Shown: positions 1 to 5,947, numbered from the stretch's first letter. The stretch: DNA of 5,947 bases from Acidobacteriota bacterium (GCA_024640445.1 JAHEEZ010000219.1:1-5947), one strand, 5' to 3'. Notes: generated by a model not told the origin, from the letters alone. Translations and numbers: made by a program.

Positions 1-1815
1 CTGAGGGACGACTGGGGCTTCAAGGGGATCGTGATGTCCGACTGGGGCGCCGTCCATTCGACCGTACCCTCGATTCTAAACGGACTCGACCTGGAAATGC
101 CGACCAATGTCCACCTCAATCCCGAAGCGGTCAAAAAGGCGCTGGCCGAAGGCGAGATCAAAGAGTCGCATATCGATGCGATGGTGCGCAGATACCTTTG
201 GACTCTCATCGTCTCCGGAATTATGGACGGCAAGTCAAAGGAGGGAGGCGCGATCGACACGCCCGAACACCGCGCGCTCGCGAGGAAGGCGGCGGCGGAA
301 AGCCTGGTCCTTCTCAAAAACGAAAAGGACGCCCTTCCGATCGCAAAGAAAACGGTCAGAAAGATCGCCGTGATCGGCCCGAGTGCCGACAAGGCGAGGA
401 TCGGCGGAGGCGGCTCCGCGCAGGTCATCCCTTTCTATTCCGTCAGTCCGCTCGAAGGCCTGCGGAAATCAGTCGGAAAGGACATCAGCATCAATTTCTC
501 ACCCGGCATCGTGGCACTCGAGGACACACAGCCTGTCCCATCAGAGAACCTCCGCACTCCCGACGGAAAGGAGAACGGCCTCCGCGGCGAGTACTTCGCC
601 AACCAGAACTTCGAGGGCGATCCCGCGTTCGTCCGAACCGACGAACAGGTGAACTTCCGATGGGCGACCGGTTCGCCCGCCGAAGGCTTCCCCGCCGACA
701 AGTTCTCGAACCGCTGGACGGGACAGCTTGTCAGTCCCGTCGATGGAAAATATTCGATCAGCCTGAGCAGCAACGATGGCGGGCGCTTATGGATCGACGA
801 CGAACTGACCGTTGACGTTTGGGGCGACCACGCGACGCTGACCGGTACCGCATTGATCGAGATGAAGGCGAACGTCCCCAGAAGGATTCGGATCGACCAT
901 TACGAGAGCATAGGAAACGCAGACATCGTGCTCGGCTGGAGGCTTCTCGAAGAAGACCTGATCGGGAAAGCTGCGGAGACGGCCCGAAATGCCGAAGTCG
1001 CAATCGTGTTCACCGGGCTGTCGGACGCGGTGGAGGCCGAATCGAGGGACCGCATCGATCTGAATCTGCCGAAGGATCAGGTCGATCTGATCAAGGCGGT
1101 GGCAAGAGCGAATCCGCGTACGATCGTCGTTAACACCTCGGGAGCGCCCGTCCTTTTGGGTGAGTGGATCGATGACGTCGAGGCGGTCGTTCAGGCTTTT
1201 TACTACGGACAGGAGGGCGGAAACGCGATCGCGGACGTTCTGTTTGGAAAAGTGAATCCCTCGGGCAGGCTTCCCGCTACCTTTCCAAAACGCTGGGAGG
1301 ATTCACCCGCATACGGAAGATTTCCGGGTGACGGGAACAAAGTCGAATACACGGAAGGCATCTTCGTCGGCTACCGCTGGTTCGACAAGGAGCAGATCGC
1401 GCCTCAGTTCCCATTCGGCCACGGGCAGTCGTATACGAACTTCACGTACTCGAAGCTCAGGGTTAAAAACAACAACGGAGAATTCGAGGTGTCTTTTGAG
1501 ATCAGGAACACGGGCAAGCGCGCGGGCGCCGAGGTTGCACAAGTCTATATCGGACAGGTCTCCGCGGGAGTCCCAAGGCCTGAAAGAGAACTCAGAGCAT
1601 TTAAAAAGATCTTCCTTCAACCGGGGAAGAAGACCCAGGTGAGTATTCCGATATCAGTCTCCGACCTCGGATATTTCGATCCGAGTAACCGCTCCTGGAC
1701 CATTGCTTTTGGGAAATACCGTGTTTCGGTCGGGAGCACTTCGCGTCTGATCCGATTCTCTCAGGAGGTTGAACTGAAACTGCCGATCGAAATTCTCGAA
1801 AACCTTGAAAACTGA
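1..1815 (+). CDS. GH3 beta-glycosidase with inserted PA14 domain (5' end outside window)
   Basis: Glycoside hydrolase family 3 enzyme, probably a beta-glucosidase or beta-xylosidase acting on oligosaccharides outside the cytoplasm. The frame is open from base 1, so the N-terminal signal and most of the first (TIM-barrel) domain are missing; 604 residues are visible, against roughly 800 or more for PA14-type members. Numbering from base 1: the nucleophile motif GIVMSDWGA gives Asp14 (bases 40-42). The second GH3 domain starts near residue 95 (AAAESLVLLKN) and is interrupted by a PA14 domain at about 194-320 (GLRGEYFANQNFEG to ADIVLGWR). It resumes with the acid/base region VEAESRDR (344-351), then YYGQEGGNA, GRLPATFP and FPFGHGQSYT. 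A fibronectin-III-like domain follows (about 490-585). PA14 inserts in GH3 enzymes are known to cap the active site and influence substrate choice. Exact substrate cannot be read from sequence. First gene of the apparent operon within the window. Confidence 0.95.
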   Translation: MRDDWGFKGIVMSDWGAVHSTVPSILNGLDLEMPTNVHLNPEAVKKALAEGEIKESHIDAMVRRYLWTLIVSGIMDGKSKEGGAIDTPEHRALARKAAAESLVLLKNEKDALPIAKKTVRKIAVIGPSADKARIGGGGSAQVIPFYSVSPLEGLRKSVGKDISINFSPGIVALEDTQPVPSENLRTPDGKENGLRGEYFANQNFEGDPAFVRTDEQVNFRWATGSPAEGFPADKFSNRWTGQLVSPVDGKYSISLSSNDGGRLWIDDELTVDVWGDHATLTGTALIEMKANVPRRIRIDHYESIGNADIVLGWRLLEEDLIGKAAETARNAEVAIVFTGLSDAVEAESRDRIDLNLPKDQVDLIKAVARANPRTIVVNTSGAPVLLGEWIDDVEAVVQAFYYGQEGGNAIADVLFGKVNPSGRLPATFPKRWEDSPAYGRFPGDGNKVEYTEGIFVGYRWFDKEQIAPQFPFGHGQSYTNFTYSKLRVKNNNGEFEVSFEIRNTGKRAGAEVAQVYIGQVSAGVPRPERELRAFKKIFLQPGKKTQVSIPISVSDLGYFDPSNRSWTIAFGKYRVSVGSTSRLIRFSQEVELKLPIEILENLEN

Positions 1816-1837
1816 CTCGCCTTCGGCGAATAAAGTT

Positions 1838-3346
1838 ATGAAAACAGTTGCAATCGGAGTCTTGGTGGTCGTATTCGCTGCAGTCGCGCCTGCCGCAGGT
1901 CAGAACGCAAAAGTCGGAGACTTCTACCAGAGCGCCGACATCGGAGTCACGAACAAGAAAGGCGCCGCAGCCTACGATCCTGCAACGGGCGACTATTCCC
2001 TTAGAGCGTCCGGCGAGAACATGTGGTTCAAGCGGGACGACGGACATTTCGTGTGGAAGCAGATCAAAGGCGATTTTCTGATCACCGTCCGCGCGAGATT
2101 CGTTGGCAAAGGCGCCGATCCCCACCGGAAACTCGGAATTATGGCGCGGGCGCGCCTTGACGCCGATTCCGCGCAAGCGAGCGCGGTCGTCCACGGAGAC
2201 GGCCTGACTTCGTTGCAGTTTCGCGACAACCAAGGAACGGATACCCAGGAAAAGCGAATGGACGGCTCCGGTGCCGATGTGCTTCGGCTTGAACGAAAGG
2301 GTGACCGCTACATTGTTTCCGCCGCGCGGTTTGGCAAACCTTTCGAAGTTGTTGAGACCGGTGAAATGGAACTCGGCGAAACGGTCTACGCCGGCATATT
2401 TCTTTGCGCCCACAACAATGACGTTCTCGAAAAGGCTATATTTTCCGATGTCAGAATTACCGTTCCTGCTCCTGACGGCTTGGTACCGTATCGAGATTAC
2501 ATCGGCAGCCGGCTTGAGATCCTGGAAGTTGCGACTGGAGCGCGCAAGCTCGTGCACACCACAAAGGATTCGATGCAGGCGCCGAACTGGACACCGGACG
2601 GCAGGTTCCTGATCTACAACCGGAACGGCAGGCTTTTTAGGTTCGAAATCGCATCCGGAAAGGTCTCTGAGATCGACACAGGATTCGCGACTGCGAACAA
2701 CAACGACCACGTGCTGTCGTTCGACGGGACTATGCTGGGCATCAGCCACCACAGCGCCGATGATGACGGGAGCTCGATGGTCTACACGCTTTCCGCCTCT
2801 GGCGGCGCGCCTAAGAAGATCACCTCGAAGGGCCCTTCGTATCTGCACGGCTGGTCGCCCGACAAGAAGTGGCTTGTTTACACGGGAGGACGCGACGGCA
2901 ACTACGACATTTACAAGATCTCCTCGGAGGGCGGAGAGGAGATTCGTCTGACCAACGCCGAAGGCCTCGACGACGGTTCCGAATACACGCCCGATGGAAA
3001 GTTCATTTACTTCAACTCCACGCGGTCGGGGCTAATGCAGATCTGGCGGATGAAGCCGGACGGATCGGCACAGGAACAGGTCACCGACGACGGGTTCAAT
3101 AACTGGTTCCCGCATATCTCGCCCGACGGAAGATGGATCGTGATGATCTCGTACCTGAAAGGGGACGTCGCGCCCGACGATCATCCGTTCTACAAGCGCG
3201 TATATCTGCGGCTGATGCCGGCCTCGGGCGGAAAGCCGAAGGTCATCGCGTATCTTTACGGCGGCCAGGGTACGATCAACGTGCCTTCCTGGTCTCCGGA
3301 TAGCAAACGTCTCGCATTTGTAAGCAATTCGGTTCTTGATGAGTAG
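1838..3346 (+). CDS. Exported TolB-like beta-propeller protein with N-terminal LamG/concanavalin-like domain
   Basis: The 502-residue product begins with a signal peptide (MKTVAIGVLVVVFAAV, then APAAGQ; cleavage probably near residues 20-22; no lipobox Cys). Residues about 25-210 resemble the concanavalin/LamG-like fold (DUF1349-like), with KLGIMARA and SAVVHGDGLTSLQFRD as recognisable stretches. Residues about 215-500 are a TolB-type propeller: PD40 repeats are visible at about 248-260 (APNWTPDGRFLIY), 337-350 (HGWSPDKKWLVYTG), 381-394 (SEYTPDGKFIYF), 424-438 (FPHISPDGRWIV) and 482-496 (VPSWSPDSKRLAF), plus a weaker one at 291-303. This suggests about six blades. Such proteins are often labelled TolB family or, wrongly, biopolymer transporter; no enzymatic residues are evident. 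In this context a glycan-binding or scaffold role is possible (inference). An in-frame TTG at 1805 would overlap the GH3 stop, but ATG 1838 puts the signal peptide at the N-terminus and is preferred. No clear Shine-Dalgarno sequence precedes it. Confidence 0.9.
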   Translation: MKTVAIGVLVVVFAAVAPAAGQNAKVGDFYQSADIGVTNKKGAAAYDPATGDYSLRASGENMWFKRDDGHFVWKQIKGDFLITVRARFVGKGADPHRKLGIMARARLDADSAQASAVVHGDGLTSLQFRDNQGTDTQEKRMDGSGADVLRLERKGDRYIVSAARFGKPFEVVETGEMELGETVYAGIFLCAHNNDVLEKAIFSDVRITVPAPDGLVPYRDYIGSRLEILEVATGARKLVHTTKDSMQAPNWTPDGRFLIYNRNGRLFRFEIASGKVSEIDTGFATANNNDHVLSFDGTMLGISHHSADDDGSSMVYTLSASGGAPKKITSKGPSYLHGWSPDKKWLVYTGGRDGNYDIYKISSEGGEEIRLTNAEGLDDGSEYTPDGKFIYFNSTRSGLMQIWRMKPDGSAQEQVTDDGFNNWFPHISPDGRWIVMISYLKGDVAPDDHPFYKRVYLRLMPASGGKPKVIAYLYGGQGTINVPSWSPDSKRLAFVSNSVLDE

Positions 3347-3353
3347 CTGAAAT

Positions 3354-4184
3354 ATGGTCGATCGAAGAACATTTTTGCAGTCGCTGAGTGTTGTCGCCGT
3401 TGCCGCCTCGATCCCTGTGCGCTTGTTGGGAGACGAAGAACATAAACCTTCGATCGGCCTTCAGATGTACACCGTCCGTCGGCAGCTTGGGAAGGACTTT
3501 GAAGGCACACTTAGAAAAGTCAAAGCGCTTGGAATCAGGGATGTCGAGTTTGAGAACTACTTCGGGAAGGAGCCGGGCGCAGTGCGGAAAATTCTCGATT
3601 CTACGGGTCTTGCCTCTTCTTCTGCCCACATAAGTACTGCGACTCTGAGGGACGAGCTGGAGAAGGCCTGTGAGGCCGCGTTGATACTGGGCCAAAAATA
3701 CCTGATCGTCGGCTGGCTTCCGCCCGACGAAAGAAAGTCGCTTGACGACTACAAACGGCTGATCGAACACCTTAACAGGGGTTCAGAAATTTGCAGGAAG
3801 GCCGGAATAGAACTCGGCTATCACAACCACGACTTCGAGTTCACTGAGTTAGACGGCAAGATCCCCTACCACATGATCCTGACACAGACGGGCGATCTTA
3901 CTTTGGAGCTCGATGTCTACTGGGCTACGAAGGCGGGAAGAGATCCTTTGAACATGCTGAAGGCCCATCCCGGACGGTTCCGCCTGTTCCACCTAAAGGA
4001 CATGGCCGCCGAAACCAGGGACTTTACCGAGGTCGGCAGCGGTGTGATCGATTTCAAGGCGATCCTCGCGCAGGCATCGGCGTCCGGCGTCGAGCGCTGC
4101 TTTGTCGAGCAGGACGAAACGCCGGGTGACCCGTTCGCGAGCGTGAATAAGAGCCTCGTATATCTTCGGTCTATTGGGTACTGA
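3354..4184 (+). CDS. Tat-exported sugar phosphate isomerase/epimerase-like TIM-barrel protein
   Basis: The 276-residue product belongs to the xylose-isomerase-like TIM-barrel (AP endonuclease family 2) superfamily, which includes IolE-type dehydratases and tagatose/psicose epimerases. The N-terminus carries a twin-arginine motif, DRRTFLQS (residues 3-10), followed by a hydrophobic stretch LSVVAVAASIPVRLL, so export in folded form is likely. The barrel starts at SIGLQMYTVR (33-42). Candidate metal-site segments are GYHNHDFEF (155-163), LELDVYW (184-190, Asp187), LFHLKD (211-216, His213) and VEQDE (251-255, Glu252). The Asp-to-His spacing of 26 matches what I recall for tagatose 3-epimerase, so the site looks intact. 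Export argues against a cytosolic sugar-phosphate substrate; relatives take part in 3-keto-glycoside and C-glycoside breakdown, a plausible alternative (inference). The gene starts 7 bases after the upstream stop, without a strong ribosome-binding site. The substrate is unknown. Confidence 0.9.
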   Translation: MVDRRTFLQSLSVVAVAASIPVRLLGDEEHKPSIGLQMYTVRRQLGKDFEGTLRKVKALGIRDVEFENYFGKEPGAVRKILDSTGLASSSAHISTATLRDELEKACEAALILGQKYLIVGWLPPDERKSLDDYKRLIEHLNRGSEICRKAGIELGYHNHDFEFTELDGKIPYHMILTQTGDLTLELDVYWATKAGRDPLNMLKAHPGRFRLFHLKDMAAETRDFTEVGSGVIDFKAILAQASASGVERCFVEQDETPGDPFASVNKSLVYLRSIGY

Positions 4185-4204
4185 ACGGCCCCTTAGAATA
4201 ATTT

Positions 4205-5527
4205 ATGAACCGAGAACAGATTTCGCCTGAATCGCCCGCCGCAGGCGCGAGGAAGAAGATCTCGCGGCGGCTGCTCCCATTTCTGATCCTCCTCTTCGCG
4301 GTCGCGTATATCGATCGGGTCAATGTCGGATATGCCGCGCTTGAAATGACGGGCGACATGGGCTTTTCGCCCGAGGTTTTCGGCTTCGGCGCCGGGATCT
4401 TCTTTTTCGGGTATTTTCTTTTTGAGATCCCGGGCTCCTATCTTGTCGAAACCTGGAGCGCGCGAAAATGGCTGGCCAGGATAATTATCTCCTGGGGCAT
4501 CATCGCGGTCTGGATGGGCTTTATACACACCGAGACCCAGTTCTACATTGCGCGTTTTTGCCTTGGCGCTGCGGAAGCGGGATTCTTCCCGGGCGTGATC
4601 GTATACCTCAGCCACTGGTTCCGGTACGAGGATCGCGCGAAGGCGGTCGCCTTGTTCATGGCGGCGATCCCAGTCTCGAACATTCTCGGAGCGCCCGTCT
4701 CGGGACTTCTTCTGGGTGTTGACTGGTTCGGTCTCGAGGGATGGCGTTGGGTGTTCATCATTGAAGGCATTCCGGCAGTGATCCTTGGGATCGTCACGAT
4801 ATTCTACCTGACCGACCGGCCGAAAGACGCGAACTGGCTTGAGGAAGGCGAGCGCAAATGGATCGAAAGCGAACTTAACCAGGAAAAACGGGCGCGAAAG
4901 GCCCAGGGTGAGATCGGCATCCTTGCAGCATTGCGGCACAGGAACGTGATAATTCTGACGCTGGCCTATTTCTGCGCCGTGACTGCGGTGTATGGATTCA
5001 ATTTCTGGCTTCCGACGATCCTGAAAGGGCTCTCGGGATTGTCGAACCTGCAGGTCACGCTTATCGCAGCGATTCCCTATGCGGCCGGCCTCGTCGCAAT
5101 GCTCGCGGTCGGGTGGTCGTCGGACAGAACGAAAGAGAGGCGCTGGCATACTTCCATTTCCTTGGTCGTAGTCAGTTTGGGGCTGTTTTTCGGCGCCGTC
5201 GCAAGAGACAACGTCGTGCTGGCGGTGGCGATGTTCACGTTGGCGTGCGCAGGGCTTTACAGTTATCTTCCGGGCTTCTGGGCGATCCCGGGAACTTTTC
5301 TTACCGAAGCCGCGGCAGCGGTCTCGGTGGGCTTCATCAATTCGGTTGGAAATCTGGGAGGGTTTTTCGGACCCTATATCGTGGGATATGTGGAAGGAAA
5401 GACCGGATCATCGTTCGGCGGGATACTCTATCTGTCGCTCTCCGCATTGGCGGCCGCGGTCTTGATCCTCCTCGTTCGGCATTCGGGTGATACACGACAA
5501 GACGAACCATCACTTGAGAAGACATAG
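4205..5527 (+). CDS. MFS transporter, anion:cation symporter (ACS) family
   Basis: The 440-residue inner-membrane protein has about 12 predicted helices (roughly 22-44, 58-80, 89-107, 112-134, 146-170, 181-202, 247-268, 283-303, 316-333, 336-356, 366-396, 402-424) and a cytosolic loop between helices 6 and 7. ACS-family hallmarks are YIDRVNVGYA (35-44), RFCLGAAEAGFFPG (117-130) with YLSHWF (134-139), GWRWVFIIEGIPA (179-191), LTDRPKDANWL (202-212), the GWSSDR motif (303-308) and GFINSVGNLGGFFGPYIVGY (376-395). Known members import hexuronates, glucarate/galactarate, tartrate, phthalate or rhamnose by proton symport. Here it probably imports a product of the upstream enzymes, perhaps a sugar acid (inference; the substrate cannot be read from sequence). 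The ATG lies 20 bases after the isomerase-like gene, with no Shine-Dalgarno sequence but TAGAAT five bases upstream. Length and termini look complete. It is the last gene of the unit. Confidence 0.93.
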   Translation: MNREQISPESPAAGARKKISRRLLPFLILLFAVAYIDRVNVGYAALEMTGDMGFSPEVFGFGAGIFFFGYFLFEIPGSYLVETWSARKWLARIIISWGIIAVWMGFIHTETQFYIARFCLGAAEAGFFPGVIVYLSHWFRYEDRAKAVALFMAAIPVSNILGAPVSGLLLGVDWFGLEGWRWVFIIEGIPAVILGIVTIFYLTDRPKDANWLEEGERKWIESELNQEKRARKAQGEIGILAALRHRNVIILTLAYFCAVTAVYGFNFWLPTILKGLSGLSNLQVTLIAAIPYAAGLVAMLAVGWSSDRTKERRWHTSISLVVVSLGLFFGAVARDNVVLAVAMFTLACAGLYSYLPGFWAIPGTFLTEAAAAVSVGFINSVGNLGGFFGPYIVGYVEGKTGSSFGGILYLSLSALAAAVLILLVRHSGDTRQDEPSLEKT

Positions 5528-5534
5528 TTGCTTT

Positions 5535-5642
5535 TCTTTGCGACTTTACGCCTTTTCGGGAAGCTCTTCGTGAATCGTAAATCGTGAATCGTGAATAGAA
5601 AAGAAGAAAGATCTCCCGCAAAGACTCAAGGCAAGGCACAAG
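5535..5642. repeat. Degenerate inverted arms (CTTTGCG/CGGGA type) flanking the 7-mer array
   Basis: The left arm, about 5535-5566, reads CTTTGCG, ACTTTACGCC, TTTTCGGGA and CTCTT in order. The reverse complement of about 5608-5642 gives CTTGTGCCTTGCC, GTCTTTGCGGGA and GATCTTT. Both look like worn copies of one motif built from CTTTGCG-like steps ending in CGGGA and CTT, in opposite orientation around the TCGTGAA array. Similarity is only partial: 13 of 21 positions match by eye over the best stretch. The whole may therefore be a decayed mobile or extragenic repeat. Confidence 0.4.
5568..5595. repeat. Four tandem copies of a 7-mer (TCGTGAA)
   Basis: The unit TCGTGAA occurs four times head to tail: 5568-5574, 5575-5581 (variant TCGTAAA), 5582-5588 and 5589-5595. 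The array ends in TAG. A 7-base period is not a codon multiple, which argues against a coding role. It sits about 40 bases after the transporter stop, between two degenerate inverted arms. Possible roles are an iteron-like protein-binding site or simple slippage-derived repeat; neither can be decided here. Confidence 0.85.
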
Positions 5643-5664
5643 AAAAGGCGGGGCCTTCCCCGCC
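5640..5664 (-). terminator. Intrinsic terminator for minus-strand transcription
   Basis: The stem GGCGGGG (5647-5653) pairs perfectly with CCCCGCC (5658-5664) around a 4-base loop. Read on the minus strand, the hairpin is followed at once by TTTTCTTGT, which is a good rho-independent signal. On the plus strand the hairpin is followed by GCGCATTGATC, so it is a poor terminator for the transporter operon. It implies leftward transcription arriving from the right, from a gene beyond the window or from a small RNA. Confidence 0.6.
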
Positions 5665-5682
5665 GCGCATTGATCTAATTTC

Positions 5683-5750
5683 GCTTGACGAGGCGAGGCT
5701 GTCTGAAGAGTCGATAGGCAACTGTTTTCTGACGATCTGGATCGTCAAGC
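5683..5750. other. Alternative stem-loops: 9-bp long-range inverted repeat competing with a local hairpin
   Basis: GCTTGACGA (5683-5691) is exactly complementary to TCGTCAAGC (5742-5750), enclosing 50 bases. A local hairpin, GACGAT (5731-5736), loop CTGG, ATCGTC (5741-5746), uses the same TCGTC. The two structures cannot form together. On the minus strand both lie just upstream of the intrinsic terminator. This could be part of a structured leader or small RNA, or a chance repeat. Confidence 0.35.
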
Positions 5751-5767
5751 CCGGCTTATGGAATACA

Positions 5768-5908
5768 TCAGTTGCCCCCGGCTTTAGACGGGGGTGACCG
5801 GCGTGCGCAAATGAAAATAGGGGCTTCAGCCCCGATATTGCCGGCTAAAGCCGGCGAGAGATTCAGGAAATGACTCCCTGTCCCCCCGCTGAAGCGGGGG
5901 GCAACTGA
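5768..5908. repeat. REP/BIME-like cluster of four palindromes in a two-forward, two-reverse array
   Basis: Four GC-rich hairpins, each with a 4-base loop, share a core close to GCTTYAGC. They are 5775-5794 (CCCCCG stem, TTTA loop, one mismatch), 5820-5833 (GGGGC, TTCA, GCCCC), 5840-5855 (GCCGGC, TAAA, GCCGGC) and 5882-5901 (CCCCCCGC, TGAA, GCGGGGGG). By loop orientation, the first two are forward and the last two reversed. The ends form an exact 12-bp inverted repeat: TCAGTTGCCCCC (5768-5779) and its complement (5897-5908). This arrangement resembles bacterial interspersed mosaic elements made of repetitive extragenic palindromes, which are spread by REP-associated tyrosine transposases, or a small non-autonomous element. 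No transposase gene lies in the window. Confidence 0.7.
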
Positions 5909-5947
5909 TCTCTTCAAGAGTAAAGCAGAACGATCGGAGCAGGCCAG

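Larger units (their letters stand above)
5528..5947. other. Non-coding, repeat-rich intergenic region
   Basis: No convincing coding sequence lies in these 420 bases on either strand. Short open frames here run through the tandem repeat, the terminator hairpin and the palindromes, and none shows recognisable protein character. The region holds, in order, a 7-mer tandem array between inverted arms, a minus-strand terminator, alternative stem-loops and a four-palindrome cluster; each is listed separately. Bases 5909-5947 show nothing I can name. I see no T-tailed hairpin directly after the transporter stop that would terminate the plus-strand operon. Confidence 0.75.

Noticed and set aside
1601..2848. 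415-residue open frame on the minus strand
   Set aside because: It spans the GH3-propeller junction and is antisense to both well-supported genes; the composition is Arg/Val-rich and no family is recognisable.
3276..3770. 164-residue minus-strand frame across the propeller-isomerase junction
   Set aside because: It overlaps the ends of two supported genes and shows no recognisable motif.
4193..5149. 318-residue open frame on the minus strand opposite the transporter
   Set aside because: It is antisense to a clear 12-helix MFS gene; its product is rich in Arg, Asp, Glu and Pro with no domain character, as expected for a shadow frame in GC-rich DNA.
5337..5639. 100-residue minus-strand frame ending in the transporter
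   Set aside because: It begins just past the minus-strand terminator, reads through the 7-mer array and then runs antisense to the transporter's 3' end.
5647..5664. GC hairpin as terminator of the plus-strand operon
   Set aside because: The plus-strand 3' flank is GCGCATTGATC with no T-run; only the minus-strand reading has the T-rich tail.
5591..5797. 68-residue plus-strand frame after the transporter
   Set aside because: It starts with a GTG inside the 7-mer repeat and runs through the terminator hairpin and into the first palindrome; there is no ribosome-binding site or protein-like signature.
5568..5908. CRISPR-like repeats
   Set aside because: The repeats are 7-mers without spacers, and the palindromes differ in sequence and orientation; there is no regular repeat-spacer spacing.

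Overview
The window holds four consecutive plus-strand genes that look like one transcription unit for carbohydrate use, followed by about 420 bases of non-coding DNA packed with small repeats and hairpins. The coding DNA is moderately GC-rich. The gene types fit a Gram-negative soil or polysaccharide-degrading bacterium: a PA14-containing GH3 glycosidase, a secreted LamG-like/TolB-propeller protein, a Tat-exported xylose-isomerase-like protein and an ACS-family MFS transporter. My best guess is an Acidobacteriota member (Blastocatellia/Pyrinomonadales type), because this gene mix and intergenic palindromes of the GGCTAAAGCC kind recall that group. Planctomycetota or Verrucomicrobiota cannot be excluded by eye.

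Layout: (1) 1-1815, the 3' part of a GH3 beta-glycosidase gene, entering the window just before its catalytic aspartate. (2) 1838-3346, an exported protein with a concanavalin/LamG-like N-terminal domain and a TolB-type beta-propeller. (3) 3354-4184, a sugar phosphate isomerase/epimerase-like TIM barrel with a twin-arginine signal. (4) 4205-5527, a 12-helix MFS transporter of the anion:cation symporter family. The gaps are 22, 7 and 20 bases, so cotranscription is very likely. The working model (inference) is that an extracytoplasmic glycosidase releases sugars, the propeller protein binds or processes glycans in the periplasm, the exported TIM-barrel protein modifies a sugar there, and the MFS protein imports the product, which may be a sugar acid or similar anion.

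The tail (5528-5947) has no convincing gene. It contains four tandem copies of a 7-mer flanked by inverted, degenerate CTTTGCG-type arms; a GC-rich hairpin that is a good intrinsic terminator on the minus strand only; a pair of mutually exclusive stem-loops just upstream of that terminator on the minus strand; and a symmetric cluster of four palindromes (two forward, two reversed) bounded by a 12-bp exact inverted repeat, which looks like a REP/BIME-type or MITE-like element. The enzymes belong to known families. The most interesting parts are the gene combination with its exported isomerase-like protein, and the structured intergenic region.
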